From Elusimicrobiales bacterium (GTDB lineage Bacteria > Elusimicrobiota > Elusimicrobia > Elusimicrobiales > UBA9959), in assembly GCA_028688015.1 (NCBI GenBank), contig JAQTZB010000009.1, positions 62,001 through 126,000 on the forward strand: a DNA stretch of 64,000 nt, in the 5' to 3' direction. The translations under genes were made by a program, and so were the position numbers. This document shows positions 16,416 through 25,092 of this stretch, one piece after another (within the stretch, counting starts at the first letter, position 1; each line of letters begins with the position of its first letter). Under the pieces are notes generated by a model that was not told the DNA's origin, did no database searches, and worked only from the letters and a program-made list of their open reading frames with translations.

Positions 16416-18413
16416 TTAAAAGTCAAATAACGAAGGGTTTTTGTACTCCACCTTAAATGGTGCAGTCATTCTTCCCACCCGAGTATTCAATAATTGCTCG
16501 AAATCCGCCACATGACTCGGATCGAATATTGAGTTAACCTCATCCATATTCAAGCCAACCGTGCCTCTTCTAGCGATTGGCAACTGCCAAATAGGGGACA
16601 ACATTTTATTTAGCACGTATTCGCGATCAATTCTCTTTGAGTTTCTATCTTTCCGTCCTTTAGGAGACAAGACCAACAACGACCATTGTTCTGCTAAATC
16701 TATATTCTTTTGAGCTTCAGTAGATATATTTGATGGGTCGTAGCTAAAACCCGCGCAGGACACCTCCACCGGCTTATCAGAAAACAAGAGCGATCTAAAG
16801 AGCTCACCGAGCCGAGAAACACTGTCACGAACAACTTTGCCGTTCCCATTTATGCTCCTAGCATCATTATAAAACCAGTCAGCGGCTTCTTGCACCCCCA
16901 GTCTTTGCGAATCCATAGAGATCACACCATTCTCAAATGGTTTTTCCCCTTTAAACTCCGCCCACTTATAAATATTTTTCAATATTACCAATAAGTTTCT
17001 GGGCAGCCCATGCGATGATTCGACAAAAGAATCAAATCCAAAATATTCACTTTTCTTATCACACTCCCTGTAAAGCTGGGCCAACATGTCCTCTTTCCAA
17101 TAGTAAAAGAGTCTGGAATACTTGTCCTGTCTATGAGGGGCCGCTGTCGTTAAAAGGCTACAACATTCCTTCATGATCGCTTCTGACGCATCTCGGAGGT
17201 TCTCACCTTGTGACCAGCGCTGATATAACTGGAAAGCATTGAACTTCTCGACTAGGGGATATTCTTTGACAGAAATATTTCCAATTACTTCATCAATCTT
17301 ATTGCTAATTAGCCCCGCTTTCTGGAGATTCTTTTTTAATGAAACAAGATGCGGACGTTCGTCTGATTTATACTTTTCAAGGATGAAGGCAGTTCTCTTG
17401 GTCTCAAATCTTCCATCGCTATTGTTTTCAAAAAACTCCCCCATGCATCTTTTCTCACTCTCTTTAATAAAGTTCTCCTGGATTAAGCGTTTTTTGCACA
17501 AGCTTTCGATAAAACCGCTATATTCCTTCTTTGCTCGGAAATGGGCATCAAGCTCTAATTGTTCGAATTCCGAATCCTTTTTTATTTCCTCTCCTGCACT
17601 TAAGGTTAATTTCGTCCGAAACCCATATTTTCTCCCCCCAATCTTAAGCGTTGCTGGTGACTTTTTTTCACGGATCAAGGAGTTTACATACTTCTGCTGC
17701 TCCTGCGTCAGATTTTCAAATTCATCTATTAAATATACGAACAATATTTTTTTTAGTGAAGGCAATGTTTTCCCAAGTACTTTCGGGATGCCAAAAGTTA
17801 AGTTGGGGGAAGTTACTACAATTTTTGTGGTTAGCTTTCTTTCCACCGCACAGTTGTTGACATCCAAATCAATCCCTTTTTGGATTGTTGATAGATACCC
17901 CAACCAATCTGATAGGGAATTCGGAACGGCAGCTATTTCATCAAAAAGCTTTGCGATTTCCGAACAAATCAGATTCTCGCTCTTTTTCAATTCTCCATTG
18001 TTGTCATAAACCGCAAGAACTGTTTTCAACAATAATTGCGAGAGCCAAATATCCATGTAATAAGAAAAAACAGAATTCCAACGTTCAGAAGACTGTCCTT
18101 TTCCAGAGAAACGAGAGGCATTAATCCCGCCGCAAAGCATATAAATTCCAACATAGCCATCCTTCTTTATGCCGTCAATGCTATTGGGGCTGTTAAAGCG
18201 CATTTTTTGCAAAGGGAATGAATAATGCCTCATTAAATGAGTTTTTCCACTCCCCTTACCCCCACTAATAATCATCGGCATGGGAGACGTGGGCTTAACT
18301 ATCTTCTCAAAACCTGTAGCCGGATAGTCTACCCAAAAACTATTTATTTCGTTATTCGTAAAATCAGATGCTTTAGTTACATTAAAAGGATTACATTTAC
18401 TATTTTCCGGCAT
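16416..18413 (-). CDS. ORC/CDC6-type AAA+ ATPase, 665 aa
   Basis: Walker A SGGKGSGKTHLMRHYSF is at about 50-66 and Walker B LFVYLIDEFENL at about 224-235. The opening FWVDYPATGFEKIVKPTSPMP and the GGINASRFSGKGQ region are what I associate with the bacterial ORC-CDC6-like ATPase group. The C-terminal 400 residues are largely helical, ending in a basic stretch RKDRNSKRIDREYVLNKM and a likely winged-helix-like tail. It is far longer than archaeal Orc1/Cdc6 (about 400 aa) and is not a chromosome origin gene by context. It lies between a PRTase-like gene (9-base gap) and the unknown gene (2-base gap). It probably senses or binds DNA within a multi-gene conflict system. Confidence 0.75.
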   Translation of the reverse strand: MPENSKCNPFNVTKASDFTNNEINSFWVDYPATGFEKIVKPTSPMPMIISGGKGSGKTHLMRHYSFPLQKMRFNSPNSIDGIKKDGYVGIYMLCGGINASRFSGKGQSSERWNSVFSYYMDIWLSQLLLKTVLAVYDNNGELKKSENLICSEIAKLFDEIAAVPNSLSDWLGYLSTIQKGIDLDVNNCAVERKLTTKIVVTSPNLTFGIPKVLGKTLPSLKKILFVYLIDEFENLTQEQQKYVNSLIREKKSPATLKIGGRKYGFRTKLTLSAGEEIKKDSEFEQLELDAHFRAKKEYSGFIESLCKKRLIQENFIKESEKRCMGEFFENNSDGRFETKRTAFILEKYKSDERPHLVSLKKNLQKAGLISNKIDEVIGNISVKEYPLVEKFNAFQLYQRWSQGENLRDASEAIMKECCSLLTTAAPHRQDKYSRLFYYWKEDMLAQLYRECDKKSEYFGFDSFVESSHGLPRNLLVILKNIYKWAEFKGEKPFENGVISMDSQRLGVQEAADWFYNDARSINGNGKVVRDSVSRLGELFRSLLFSDKPVEVSCAGFSYDPSNISTEAQKNIDLAEQWSLLVLSPKGRKDRNSKRIDREYVLNKMLSPIWQLPIARRGTVGLNMDEVNSIFDPSHVADFEQLLNTRVGRMTAPFKVEYKNPSLFDF

Positions 18414-18422
18414 TATATCCTC

Positions 18423-19370
18423 TTATCTCTTTTCAACTCGCTTAAACACGGGATTCCATTTAAAGTTCGCATTTCCACCGCAACAGATAATAGGCAATGT
18501 GTTGTCGGGGATATTATGATTAAAACCCAACAGAAGTTGATTATTACGGTACCCTAACGCATGACCTGGCCTCAATTTGTCACCATATTTCTGACAGAAC
18601 TCTTCCGCAAATTGCTTATTAATGTCTTTATCTGTAACAGCAAAATAGCGAGAAGTAGTGTTAAAACACTTAAAGGAGGAATCCAACGTAAATACCGCCT
18701 CAATTCGATCAAACCCCGTCGCGACACGAGAAGCACTCATCCCCTCGGTAAGCCCCATAAGGACCAAATACTGAACATCGACACTGGGACTCAATGCTTT
18801 TAGTTTTGAAACAATTTCTTTGGAATAACTTGTCGCCTGGGTACCGGAACTACAGAGATCATCTATAAAAACGTAATGTCTAATGGCAGGATCTTTTATT
18901 TTCAATACAGCTTTTTCGCCTACTTTCTCTTCAGTAAAGATCTCATGGCTATATATAAACAAATCTCTTTTTAGGTTGTTTTCTTGCCGAAAGGGGTAAA
19001 GCAAAAACACTCCACTTTCGGACGGATTTCCTATCCCTAAAAATCGTGTAGCCTGAAGTTCTTCGTGAAATTTAGCCTTAATCAAATCTTCGTTTAACGT
19101 GTCGCCATTGTCCCTCCTGATTTTGCAGATTAAAGGGTATTTATACAAATCACGATAAAGCGCCTTCAACATCTCCTTAATTTGTATTTCGCCGAAGTAT
19201 AAAAATTTAGAAAGCAGAAACAATGCATGGAGTCTTTCATTCTTACCCGAATAGGATTCTTTTTTGAAATTACTTAGCCAGAGCTCGACACACGAACCAA
19301 AGGCTTCATTGCGATCCCAAATCGTCTCATTTAGAATCTTAATTTTATTTAACAGTTCTGTCTCTTCCAT
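18423..19370 (-). CDS. Phosphoribosyltransferase-like protein, 315 aa
   Basis: The PRPP-binding signature of type I phosphoribosyltransferases is seen at about 167-178, YVFIDDLCSSGTQ: hydrophobic strand, two acidic residues, then a small-residue loop. Before it, ATRFLGIGNPSESGVFLLYPFRQ at about 107-129 resembles the pyrophosphate-loop region. The N-terminal 100 residues are helical. There is no fused synthase or purine-salvage domain, and the neighbours are a DNA methyltransferase and an ORC-type ATPase, so a nucleotide-salvage role is unlikely. PRTase-like domains have been proposed as effectors in prokaryotic conflict systems, which suits this context. Confidence 0.75.
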   Translation of the reverse strand: MEETELLNKIKILNETIWDRNEAFGSCVELWLSNFKKESYSGKNERLHALFLLSKFLYFGEIQIKEMLKALYRDLYKYPLICKIRRDNGDTLNEDLIKAKFHEELQATRFLGIGNPSESGVFLLYPFRQENNLKRDLFIYSHEIFTEEKVGEKAVLKIKDPAIRHYVFIDDLCSSGTQATSYSKEIVSKLKALSPSVDVQYLVLMGLTEGMSASRVATGFDRIEAVFTLDSSFKCFNTTSRYFAVTDKDINKQFAEEFCQKYGDKLRPGHALGYRNNQLLLGFNHNIPDNTLPIICCGGNANFKWNPVFKRVEKR

Positions 19371-19388
19371 TTATCTGCTCGTATGTTC

Positions 19389-20717
19389 TTATTTCCTAAA
19401 TACCAACACCCACTCTTTTGTAATAATCCCAGCAGTTGCATTGCGTTTTGTCATCAACCCCCGTGATTGGATACTGTCAACCAATTTCAAAATAGTCTTA
19501 AAACCAATTTCTCTTGCTATTATTTCTAAATACCTATGGCTTAAAAATCTCTTGCCACAAATAGAATTATCCCCGATGACGATTACCAAATGCCCCTTTG
19601 GCTTCAGACTCGCAAAGATGTTCCTAAAGGAGTCTCGCATGTCATTGAGATACTTTGCCGCGATATGTGCACGAAGTGGATTGATTTTCCGTATTTCCTT
19701 TAAAAATCTGTCAGCAGATGCAATATCTGTAGGCAACATCTCTTTATATTCAGCTTTGGGATAAAACTCTCGGCCGATGGAATTGTCTTCAATCTCTCTA
19801 ATCTCATCTGGAGAACAAAAACCCAATAAATCCAAGCTTAGCTTGGACGCTCGTATATATTTCTGTGCTCCTGCATAGGGCGGTGAAGTAATAACCAGAG
19901 AAACAGCTGGCGAACAAGACACCTTCTTTTGCTTACTAAAATCGGACTGAAAGATTTCCACAGTCGCATCATTCTGGCCAAACTTGTTCAGTTCAATCAA
20001 TCTTTTAATATTGGTATCGAGAGTTTTTAAATATATGCTTTTAACATCTCCTCGCTTGAGGTTATTAATTCTTTTTTCCTCTTCTATTCTTAACCCATTA
20101 TCTTTGCTCATTGCCTTAAAATTAAACTTGACGGGGACAGAAATTCTCGGATCTGCTAGGCTAACTCTTCGAATAAACCCAGAGAATGAAACCAATAAAA
20201 AATTACGTATATCAAGATCTTTAACCGTTTCAATGCAAGCTCTTATTCCCGCTAATTCTTTAAAGACACGCGGATAAAACCAATACGCAACCTTGGAATT
20301 TCTCTTAACTGCAGCCAACTTGGATTTACAATTCAGATTCCTCTTCAAATCTGCCACGGAAGAATTCAATTTCTTTACGTCAAGGCGTTTTGTTTTCACT
20401 CTGGCAATTAAACAAGCTAGCGGATTTATGTCGAATCCAATTGCTTTTCTATCGGCCAGCATGGATTCCAACAAAACGGTACCTGTCCCGCAGAATGGAT
20501 CAAGAACTATGTCTCCGGGCTTGCTTAACACATCATTTGATAAGAAGAAATTCGGAATATGGAATAAAAGCTTAGCAGGATAAGGATGAACGAAATGGGT
20601 GGCTCTCTCATGGTACGGCAAATTCACTAATTTTCTAAAATCCACCTCAATCGGTTTTTCTGCTTTCCTGTATTTCAGGAGCAACTCCTGCAGTAGATTC
20701 TTTGATTCTGATTTCAT
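19389..20717 (-). CDS. SPPY-type DNA methyltransferase of the PRTase/ORC operon, 442 aa
   Basis: FVHPYPAKLLFHIPNFFL (about 42-59) precedes motif I, VLDPFCGTGT (71-80), followed by FDINPLACLIARV. Motif IV TSPPYAGAQKYI starts at 277 and the late strand HLVIVIGDNSICGK at about 382-395. It has the same permuted architecture as the two methyltransferases at 11.7-14.5 kb but a diverged target region, so it probably recognises another sequence. It is the first gene of a four-gene operon (gaps of 18, 9 and 2 bases) and would mark self DNA or modify a specific site. N4-cytosine is the likelier product from SPPY. Confidence 0.82.
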   Translation of the reverse strand: MKSESKNLLQELLLKYRKAEKPIEVDFRKLVNLPYHERATHFVHPYPAKLLFHIPNFFLSNDVLSKPGDIVLDPFCGTGTVLLESMLADRKAIGFDINPLACLIARVKTKRLDVKKLNSSVADLKRNLNCKSKLAAVKRNSKVAYWFYPRVFKELAGIRACIETVKDLDIRNFLLVSFSGFIRRVSLADPRISVPVKFNFKAMSKDNGLRIEEEKRINNLKRGDVKSIYLKTLDTNIKRLIELNKFGQNDATVEIFQSDFSKQKKVSCSPAVSLVITSPPYAGAQKYIRASKLSLDLLGFCSPDEIREIEDNSIGREFYPKAEYKEMLPTDIASADRFLKEIRKINPLRAHIAAKYLNDMRDSFRNIFASLKPKGHLVIVIGDNSICGKRFLSHRYLEIIAREIGFKTILKLVDSIQSRGLMTKRNATAGIITKEWVLVFRK

Positions 20718-20884
20718 TTATCAAATATTGCTTTGCACCAATAACTTTAATACAGCAAGACAGCTCAGTAGAAAAAAACACAACATTAATATACCAAATT
20801 GCCTTAATCCGGGCACTGAGCAGTACGGAAGAAGCATAAAACAATTACTCTTAGGGACCATATTAGTCGCTGGCGCCGGCGCCA

Positions 20885-23281
20885 TTAAATCTTATTCTTC
20901 GCACTTCCCACCACTTCCGCCACGACCATGAACTCTTCATCGTCCGCGCTCGGGATGACTATGGGTTTGTAGTCCGGGTTCAGCGGCTTCAGCAATATTT
21001 CCTCGTGCTGCCAGGTGCCGTCTTCGGCGTACTTCTTGCGGCTGGTGTACTTCTTTACGGTGTAGCTGGCGCCGGTGTCGGGGTCGGCTATGCTGCTGTG
21101 CTGCACCAGCACTATTTTGTTCTGGCGGGTGCCGGCCACGTTGGCGCGGAAAACGCAGTAGTCGCCATGGTGCAGTTTGGGCTCCATGGAGCGGCCGCAT
21201 ACCCTGGCCACGAACATGTTGCGGTCGGGCTTAAGGCCGGGCGGGCATTTGGCCCAGCCCTGCGGCTCCACGGCCATGCCGCGGCCGAAGCCGCCGCAGG
21301 CGGCCTCAAGGCTGTAGACGGGCAGGTAGTCCTTCCATTTAAGCGCGTCGGGCACGCGCGGTTCGATATTGAAGATCTTCTTCAGCGTTTCGGCAAGACC
21401 GGCGGCCGGCGCAGGTGCTAGGCCGGGATGTATTAGGGTCTTAAAATATTCGGCCGTCTCCCCGTCGGTGAAATATACGTAGCAGCCCTTCTGGCCGCGG
21501 GTCATAAGGGTGCGGTAGGTGTTCTTTATCAGCAGGTCCAGGCGTTTTTTTGTGGCGACAGGGTCCGCTTTGTACAAAGCTTTCCAGCCGTGCACTGACT
21601 TGTCGCTGCCGGCGCGGGCCTCGGGCGACGTTATCATTTCGCCGTCGCGGGCTATAAGGTCCGGGCCCACTATCACGCCCACGTAGTCCAGCTCCAGGCC
21701 CTGGCAGGTGTGTATGCAGCCCACCTCGCTTACCGAGTCGGGCTGTATTATCCAGGTCTGGCCGTCGTCGTTAAGGTTCCAGGTGGCCTGGTAATCACCG
21801 ATCACAATATCCTTCAGTGAGGAATCCTTCTTGCTGATCCATTTCCAACAGTAGCCGGCCACCACGCGGGCTTTATTGTTGGTGTTCTTCTCGCGGATAA
21901 GGGCGTGCAGGGTGGCGGGGTCGTCGATTATCCTAAAGTCATAGTCTTTGGTATCCAGGATATCATTTGCTGTTTTCCCCACCTGCAGGGCGTTGTCCAG
22001 CCAGGCCAGGTAGCCGTCCGAGCCGTTGCAGCGGAACTGGGACTCCAGTTTTAGCTCGGTCACAATGGCGGCGTGCTTTTTGGCCCAGCGGCGGATCTCT
22101 TCTTTGTCGCCGATGTCCTTCAGCGTTACTTTCTGGTCTTCGTCTATAAAGAACACGGCCAGCTTTGCGGCGTTGATGAGTTCTTTTACCTGGTTCTCGC
22201 CCAGGTTGCCGAACATGCCGGACTTTTCCTTAAGGCGGTGGGCTTCGTCCACAATAAGGCAGTCGTACTCGTTGGGCCGGGCCTTGTGGAAGGTTTCGGA
22301 ACTGCGGAACATGTTATCTATGCGGCTGCGTTTTAGTGTCCCGGCAAGTTTGGCCGCGTACACCAGGCGGGGCGCGGAATTGCGCGTTACGTACTGCGCT
22401 ACCATGTCCTGGTTTGTGAGCGCCACCAGCAGGTTTATGGCTACCACGCTTTTGCCGGTGCCGGGGCCGCCTTCTACTATGAGCACGTGCTTTTGGCCGG
22501 TGGCGGCCTGGCGGGCCTGGGCCAGGGCGGTCTCGTAGACTATCTTCTGGTCGTCCACCATTACGAATTCCTGGTTGCCCCGCAGCATGCCGGCCAGGCT
22601 GTCGGCCAGGTTCTTGCTGGGTTTTATTTTGCCGTGGTCTATGCGGTAGAGCAGTTTGTTCCTGTCGCCGTGGCGGATGTTGCGCTTTATGAAATCCTGC
22701 AGCTTCAGGGCGTCGGGCTTTAGGAAGACCGGGGCCTCTTTGGTGTATTGGGCGTAGAATGGGTTGTTGATGGTGTTGTCGGGCGCGTAGTTGTGCAGGT
22801 AGGCGCAGGGGTAAAGGTTGATCTTTTCTTCCTGCACGGTTTGGTTGTAGTCCTCTAGCAGGCGCTTGTAGGTCCAGGCCTGGTAGGACGGGTGGGCGGT
22901 CTCCTGCGGGCCACCTTGGAAGGTGGTTATTACCACGCCGTCCTTGGTGGTGAGGTCGGCCTGCTGCCACTGCTTTAGCTCCACCAAAATGGCGGTGTCG
23001 GTGTGCTGGGCGTCGGCGCCGGTTAGGATGAAGTCTATGCGCTTGCTGGAGCGCGGGATGTGGTACTCTATGGCCACTCCGGCGTCGGCGGGGATGGCGG
23101 GGTCCGCTATGACGCGGTCCATGTACTGCAGGGAGTTCACCCAGGAATTGATTTCGGATTGTTTGGTGCCGTGGCCGGTTACGGACTTGAAGGTGCTGGC
23201 GATAATGCCGCCGATGTCATTGGTCATGACATCACTGCGGAACTGGCTTTTGGTGCCTGAGTAGACTATCACGCGTTGCAT
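20885..23281 (-). CDS. Nuclease-helicase-LexA-like peptidase fusion, 798 aa
   Basis: Three parts in one chain. First, a PD-(D/E)XK-like core, IEYHIPRSSKRIDFIL (D83) and ILVELKQW (E101, K103). Second, a DUF2075/Schlafen-like ATPase: Walker A VEGGPGTGKS at about 269-278, Walker B CLIVDEAHRLKE, and late motifs CIHTCQGLELDYVGVIVGP and NTYRTLMTRGQKGCYVYF. Third, a C-terminal S24/LexA-like domain with RVCGRSMEPKLHHGDY (Ser about 698) and SYTVKKYTS (Lys about 743), so the Ser-Lys dyad is present. I start at the ATG at 23281, where MQRVIVYSGTKSQF matches DUF2075 starts; the frame is open to 23374. It is a paralogue in layout of the gene at 7780. A damage-triggered self-cleavage switch is suggested by the domain, not shown. 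Confidence 0.82.
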   Translation of the reverse strand: MQRVIVYSGTKSQFRSDVMTNDIGGIIASTFKSVTGHGTKQSEINSWVNSLQYMDRVIADPAIPADAGVAIEYHIPRSSKRIDFILTGADAQHTDTAILVELKQWQQADLTTKDGVVITTFQGGPQETAHPSYQAWTYKRLLEDYNQTVQEEKINLYPCAYLHNYAPDNTINNPFYAQYTKEAPVFLKPDALKLQDFIKRNIRHGDRNKLLYRIDHGKIKPSKNLADSLAGMLRGNQEFVMVDDQKIVYETALAQARQAATGQKHVLIVEGGPGTGKSVVAINLLVALTNQDMVAQYVTRNSAPRLVYAAKLAGTLKRSRIDNMFRSSETFHKARPNEYDCLIVDEAHRLKEKSGMFGNLGENQVKELINAAKLAVFFIDEDQKVTLKDIGDKEEIRRWAKKHAAIVTELKLESQFRCNGSDGYLAWLDNALQVGKTANDILDTKDYDFRIIDDPATLHALIREKNTNNKARVVAGYCWKWISKKDSSLKDIVIGDYQATWNLNDDGQTWIIQPDSVSEVGCIHTCQGLELDYVGVIVGPDLIARDGEMITSPEARAGSDKSVHGWKALYKADPVATKKRLDLLIKNTYRTLMTRGQKGCYVYFTDGETAEYFKTLIHPGLAPAPAAGLAETLKKIFNIEPRVPDALKWKDYLPVYSLEAACGGFGRGMAVEPQGWAKCPPGLKPDRNMFVARVCGRSMEPKLHHGDYCVFRANVAGTRQNKIVLVQHSSIADPDTGASYTVKKYTSRKKYAEDGTWQHEEILLKPLNPDYKPIVIPSADDEEFMVVAEVVGSAKNKI

Positions 23282-23506
23282 CCCCTGTTGCTGTGGGGAG
23301 GCTATCCGTATACTAGTATAGCTCGCCCCGCCTAACCTATTTCCAATTCTATATCTTCGCGCATTAATGCGCAATTTAATTTATTATGGGGCGCTACTGC
23401 CCCGAGTCCAAACCACAAAATGTGCTTATGCCACAAGCATTTCGCAATTTCCCGCGGCAGAATTTGAGGGCGGCTTCGTATATATATAGTGACGGGGCTC
23501 TGGAAT

Positions 23507-23716
23507 ATGACCAAAAATGAATTAACTTGGCTGCTGCGGAACATGCGCTACGCGCCAGCGGAGCGGATCAAAGTTTGGGAACTCCGCGACAACAACCATG
23601 GCAAGCTGCTTGCCCGGGACGCTACCGGACGCATGCTGACCTGGGTTGTCCGGGCCTCATCCTGCTACAAGCGCATGTGCCCGGCTTGGGACATGCGGCT
23701 GAAACACGGAGGTTAA
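23507..23716 (+). CDS. Hypothetical protein, 69 aa
   Basis: Short basic protein starting MTKNELTWLLRNMRYAPAER, divergent from the helicase fusion; an in-frame GTG at 23489 would add six residues. Two cysteines (ASSCYKRMCPAW) lie near the end. An A/T-rich TATATATAG stretch just upstream is a likely -10 region. It is 7 bases from the next plus-strand gene, so the pair is probably cotranscribed. Family unknown; it may be a real small gene or a remnant. Confidence 0.45.
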   Translation: MTKNELTWLLRNMRYAPAERIKVWELRDNNHGKLLARDATGRMLTWVVRASSCYKRMCPAWDMRLKHGG

Positions 23717-23723
23717 CACAGAT

Positions 23724-24245
23724 ATGGATACTACCCTTAAATCCTTAATTGAGACCGCCCTACCAGTGTCCCCGGACGGGCGGCATTCCCTGGCTTGGTC
23801 CTGGGGAGGGACCATAGGTATCTTTGAGTTGAAGTACGGGGAACCGCTGTTGAGCTTCCGCGAGGAGCACGGCGCCATTATGCGCGCCGGCTTTTCCCCG
23901 GACATGCGCCGGCTGATAGCCGAGAACGAGGACCGGAGCTTCTCCATCTGGCATATGGACAATGAAATTGATGAGCAAGAGGGCGCTGAGACCGGCAACA
24001 TAGTGGACTTCATGCTCAACAACGACTTTGTGCCCTGCCTGAACATAGCGCCGGGGCTTAAGGTATGCCGCTTCGAACACACCCTGCACGATTTCAGCGA
24101 CGCGCAATACGATTACTACGACTGGGGAAACCACTATTGCGCCGCTTGCGCTTGGTACAAGCCGGCCTGCGGGACATGTTGCATCCTTCGCACTGGTTGC
24201 GAGTTCAGGCTCAAAATACCGGCAAAAGTTAGAGCCACCTCATGA
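23724..24245 (+). CDS. Hypothetical protein with WD40/beta-propeller-like repeats, 173 aa
   Basis: Two or three short repeats resemble propeller blades: SPDGRHSLAWSWGGTIGIFEL, then SPDMRRLIAENEDRSFSIWHM, each a small-Pro-Asp turn followed by strands and a terminal aromatic strand (written here as separate short pieces: SPDGRHSLAW, GTIGIFEL, SPDMRRLIAE, FSIWHM). A full propeller needs about seven blades, so this is a partial or degenerate one. The C-terminus is rich in cysteine (YCAACAWYKPACGTCC). It overlaps the end of the convergent nuclease gene by 17 bases. No named family; its role is unknown. Confidence 0.5.
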   Translation: MDTTLKSLIETALPVSPDGRHSLAWSWGGTIGIFELKYGEPLLSFREEHGAIMRAGFSPDMRRLIAENEDRSFSIWHMDNEIDEQEGAETGNIVDFMLNNDFVPCLNIAPGLKVCRFEHTLHDFSDAQYDYYDWGNHYCAACAWYKPACGTCCILRTGCEFRLKIPAKVRATS

Positions 24246-25017
24246 GACGCGTTAGCTCGTGATTTTTTGTCGCTTTGAAACTTTCACGCAGGTCTGCATA
24301 CGAAAGCGTGCCGATATCCTGACCTGACATCAGTTCTATATCGGCATCGGTAATCCCCAGTGTTTCCTTATTGGATTTAAGCGCCTCCTCGAAGAGTTTT
24401 ATCTTAGGACAGGGTCTACCGGCGGCCTTTTTACCAGCGGTCAGCGCCACAAAGAAAAACTTCGTCGTCTGGTCCAGTGGCGTTTTGGCTTTATATGCTT
24501 TTGACGAAGTGAACCGCTCAATAATTTCAAGCGCGGCTGGCTTCTTTAAGTGGAAGTTGAGAATCTTGTCGTACTTCAGGAGTTTTTTACCAGCAGAACC
24601 ATCCCATTTCGACTTTGACAACTTGACCTTGTTTAAGAACTGCACCGCAATGTTGCTCGTGTTATCCTGCGTGAGGGCTGTCACCAGGTCATCCTTCTTT
24701 GCTTCTATAAAAACACAAGTGTAGTGCGAGTCATGTTGCCGCACATTCCCGGAGTTGCTGAAATAAAGTATCAGGTCCGGGTCCCCGTACTTCCCGAAGG
24801 AGGGCTCTAGTGCAATCGTTAGATAAGCAGCCTCTTTAATCGCATTATCCAAGGCCCTCTTTGTTTCAGGGCTCTCAAATTTAACGGTGCCCAGAAACTG
24901 TTCAAGATACTCTTTATACCGTGGCTGATATCTGTCGGCCAACTTAACGAAGTAATAGACCAGTCCTCGTTCAGAATACAGGTTAAAATTGATCCGGCCG
25001 GATATTTTTGCGCTCAT
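24229..25017 (-). CDS. PD-(D/E)XK-like nuclease-related protein, 262 aa
   Basis: The core reads GDPDLILYF (D81) then YTCVFIEAKKDD (E105, K107), the D...ExK pattern of restriction-type nucleases. The N-terminus (INFNLYSERGLVYYF) and the C-terminal helices (DIGTLSYADLRESFKATKN) match no family I can name. A strong GGGGGAAC ribosome binding site precedes the ATG. It stands alone at the right border of the accessory island with no methyltransferase beside it. A nuclease role is inferred only from the motif spacing. Confidence 0.6.
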   Translation of the reverse strand: MSAKISGRINFNLYSERGLVYYFVKLADRYQPRYKEYLEQFLGTVKFESPETKRALDNAIKEAAYLTIALEPSFGKYGDPDLILYFSNSGNVRQHDSHYTCVFIEAKKDDLVTALTQDNTSNIAVQFLNKVKLSKSKWDGSAGKKLLKYDKILNFHLKKPAALEIIERFTSSKAYKAKTPLDQTTKFFFVALTAGKKAAGRPCPKIKLFEEALKSNKETLGITDADIELMSGQDIGTLSYADLRESFKATKNHELTRLMRWL

Positions 25018-25092
25018 TGTTCCCCCTAACGAAGAATACTAACTCAGAATTTCCAGATCTTTACTGACCCAAACGGGTATTGCCCGACCAAA

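Noticed and set aside
20647-20844. Minus-strand frame of 65 codons before the third methyltransferase
   Set aside because: It overlaps the first 70 bases of the methyltransferase in another frame, and its composition looks random.
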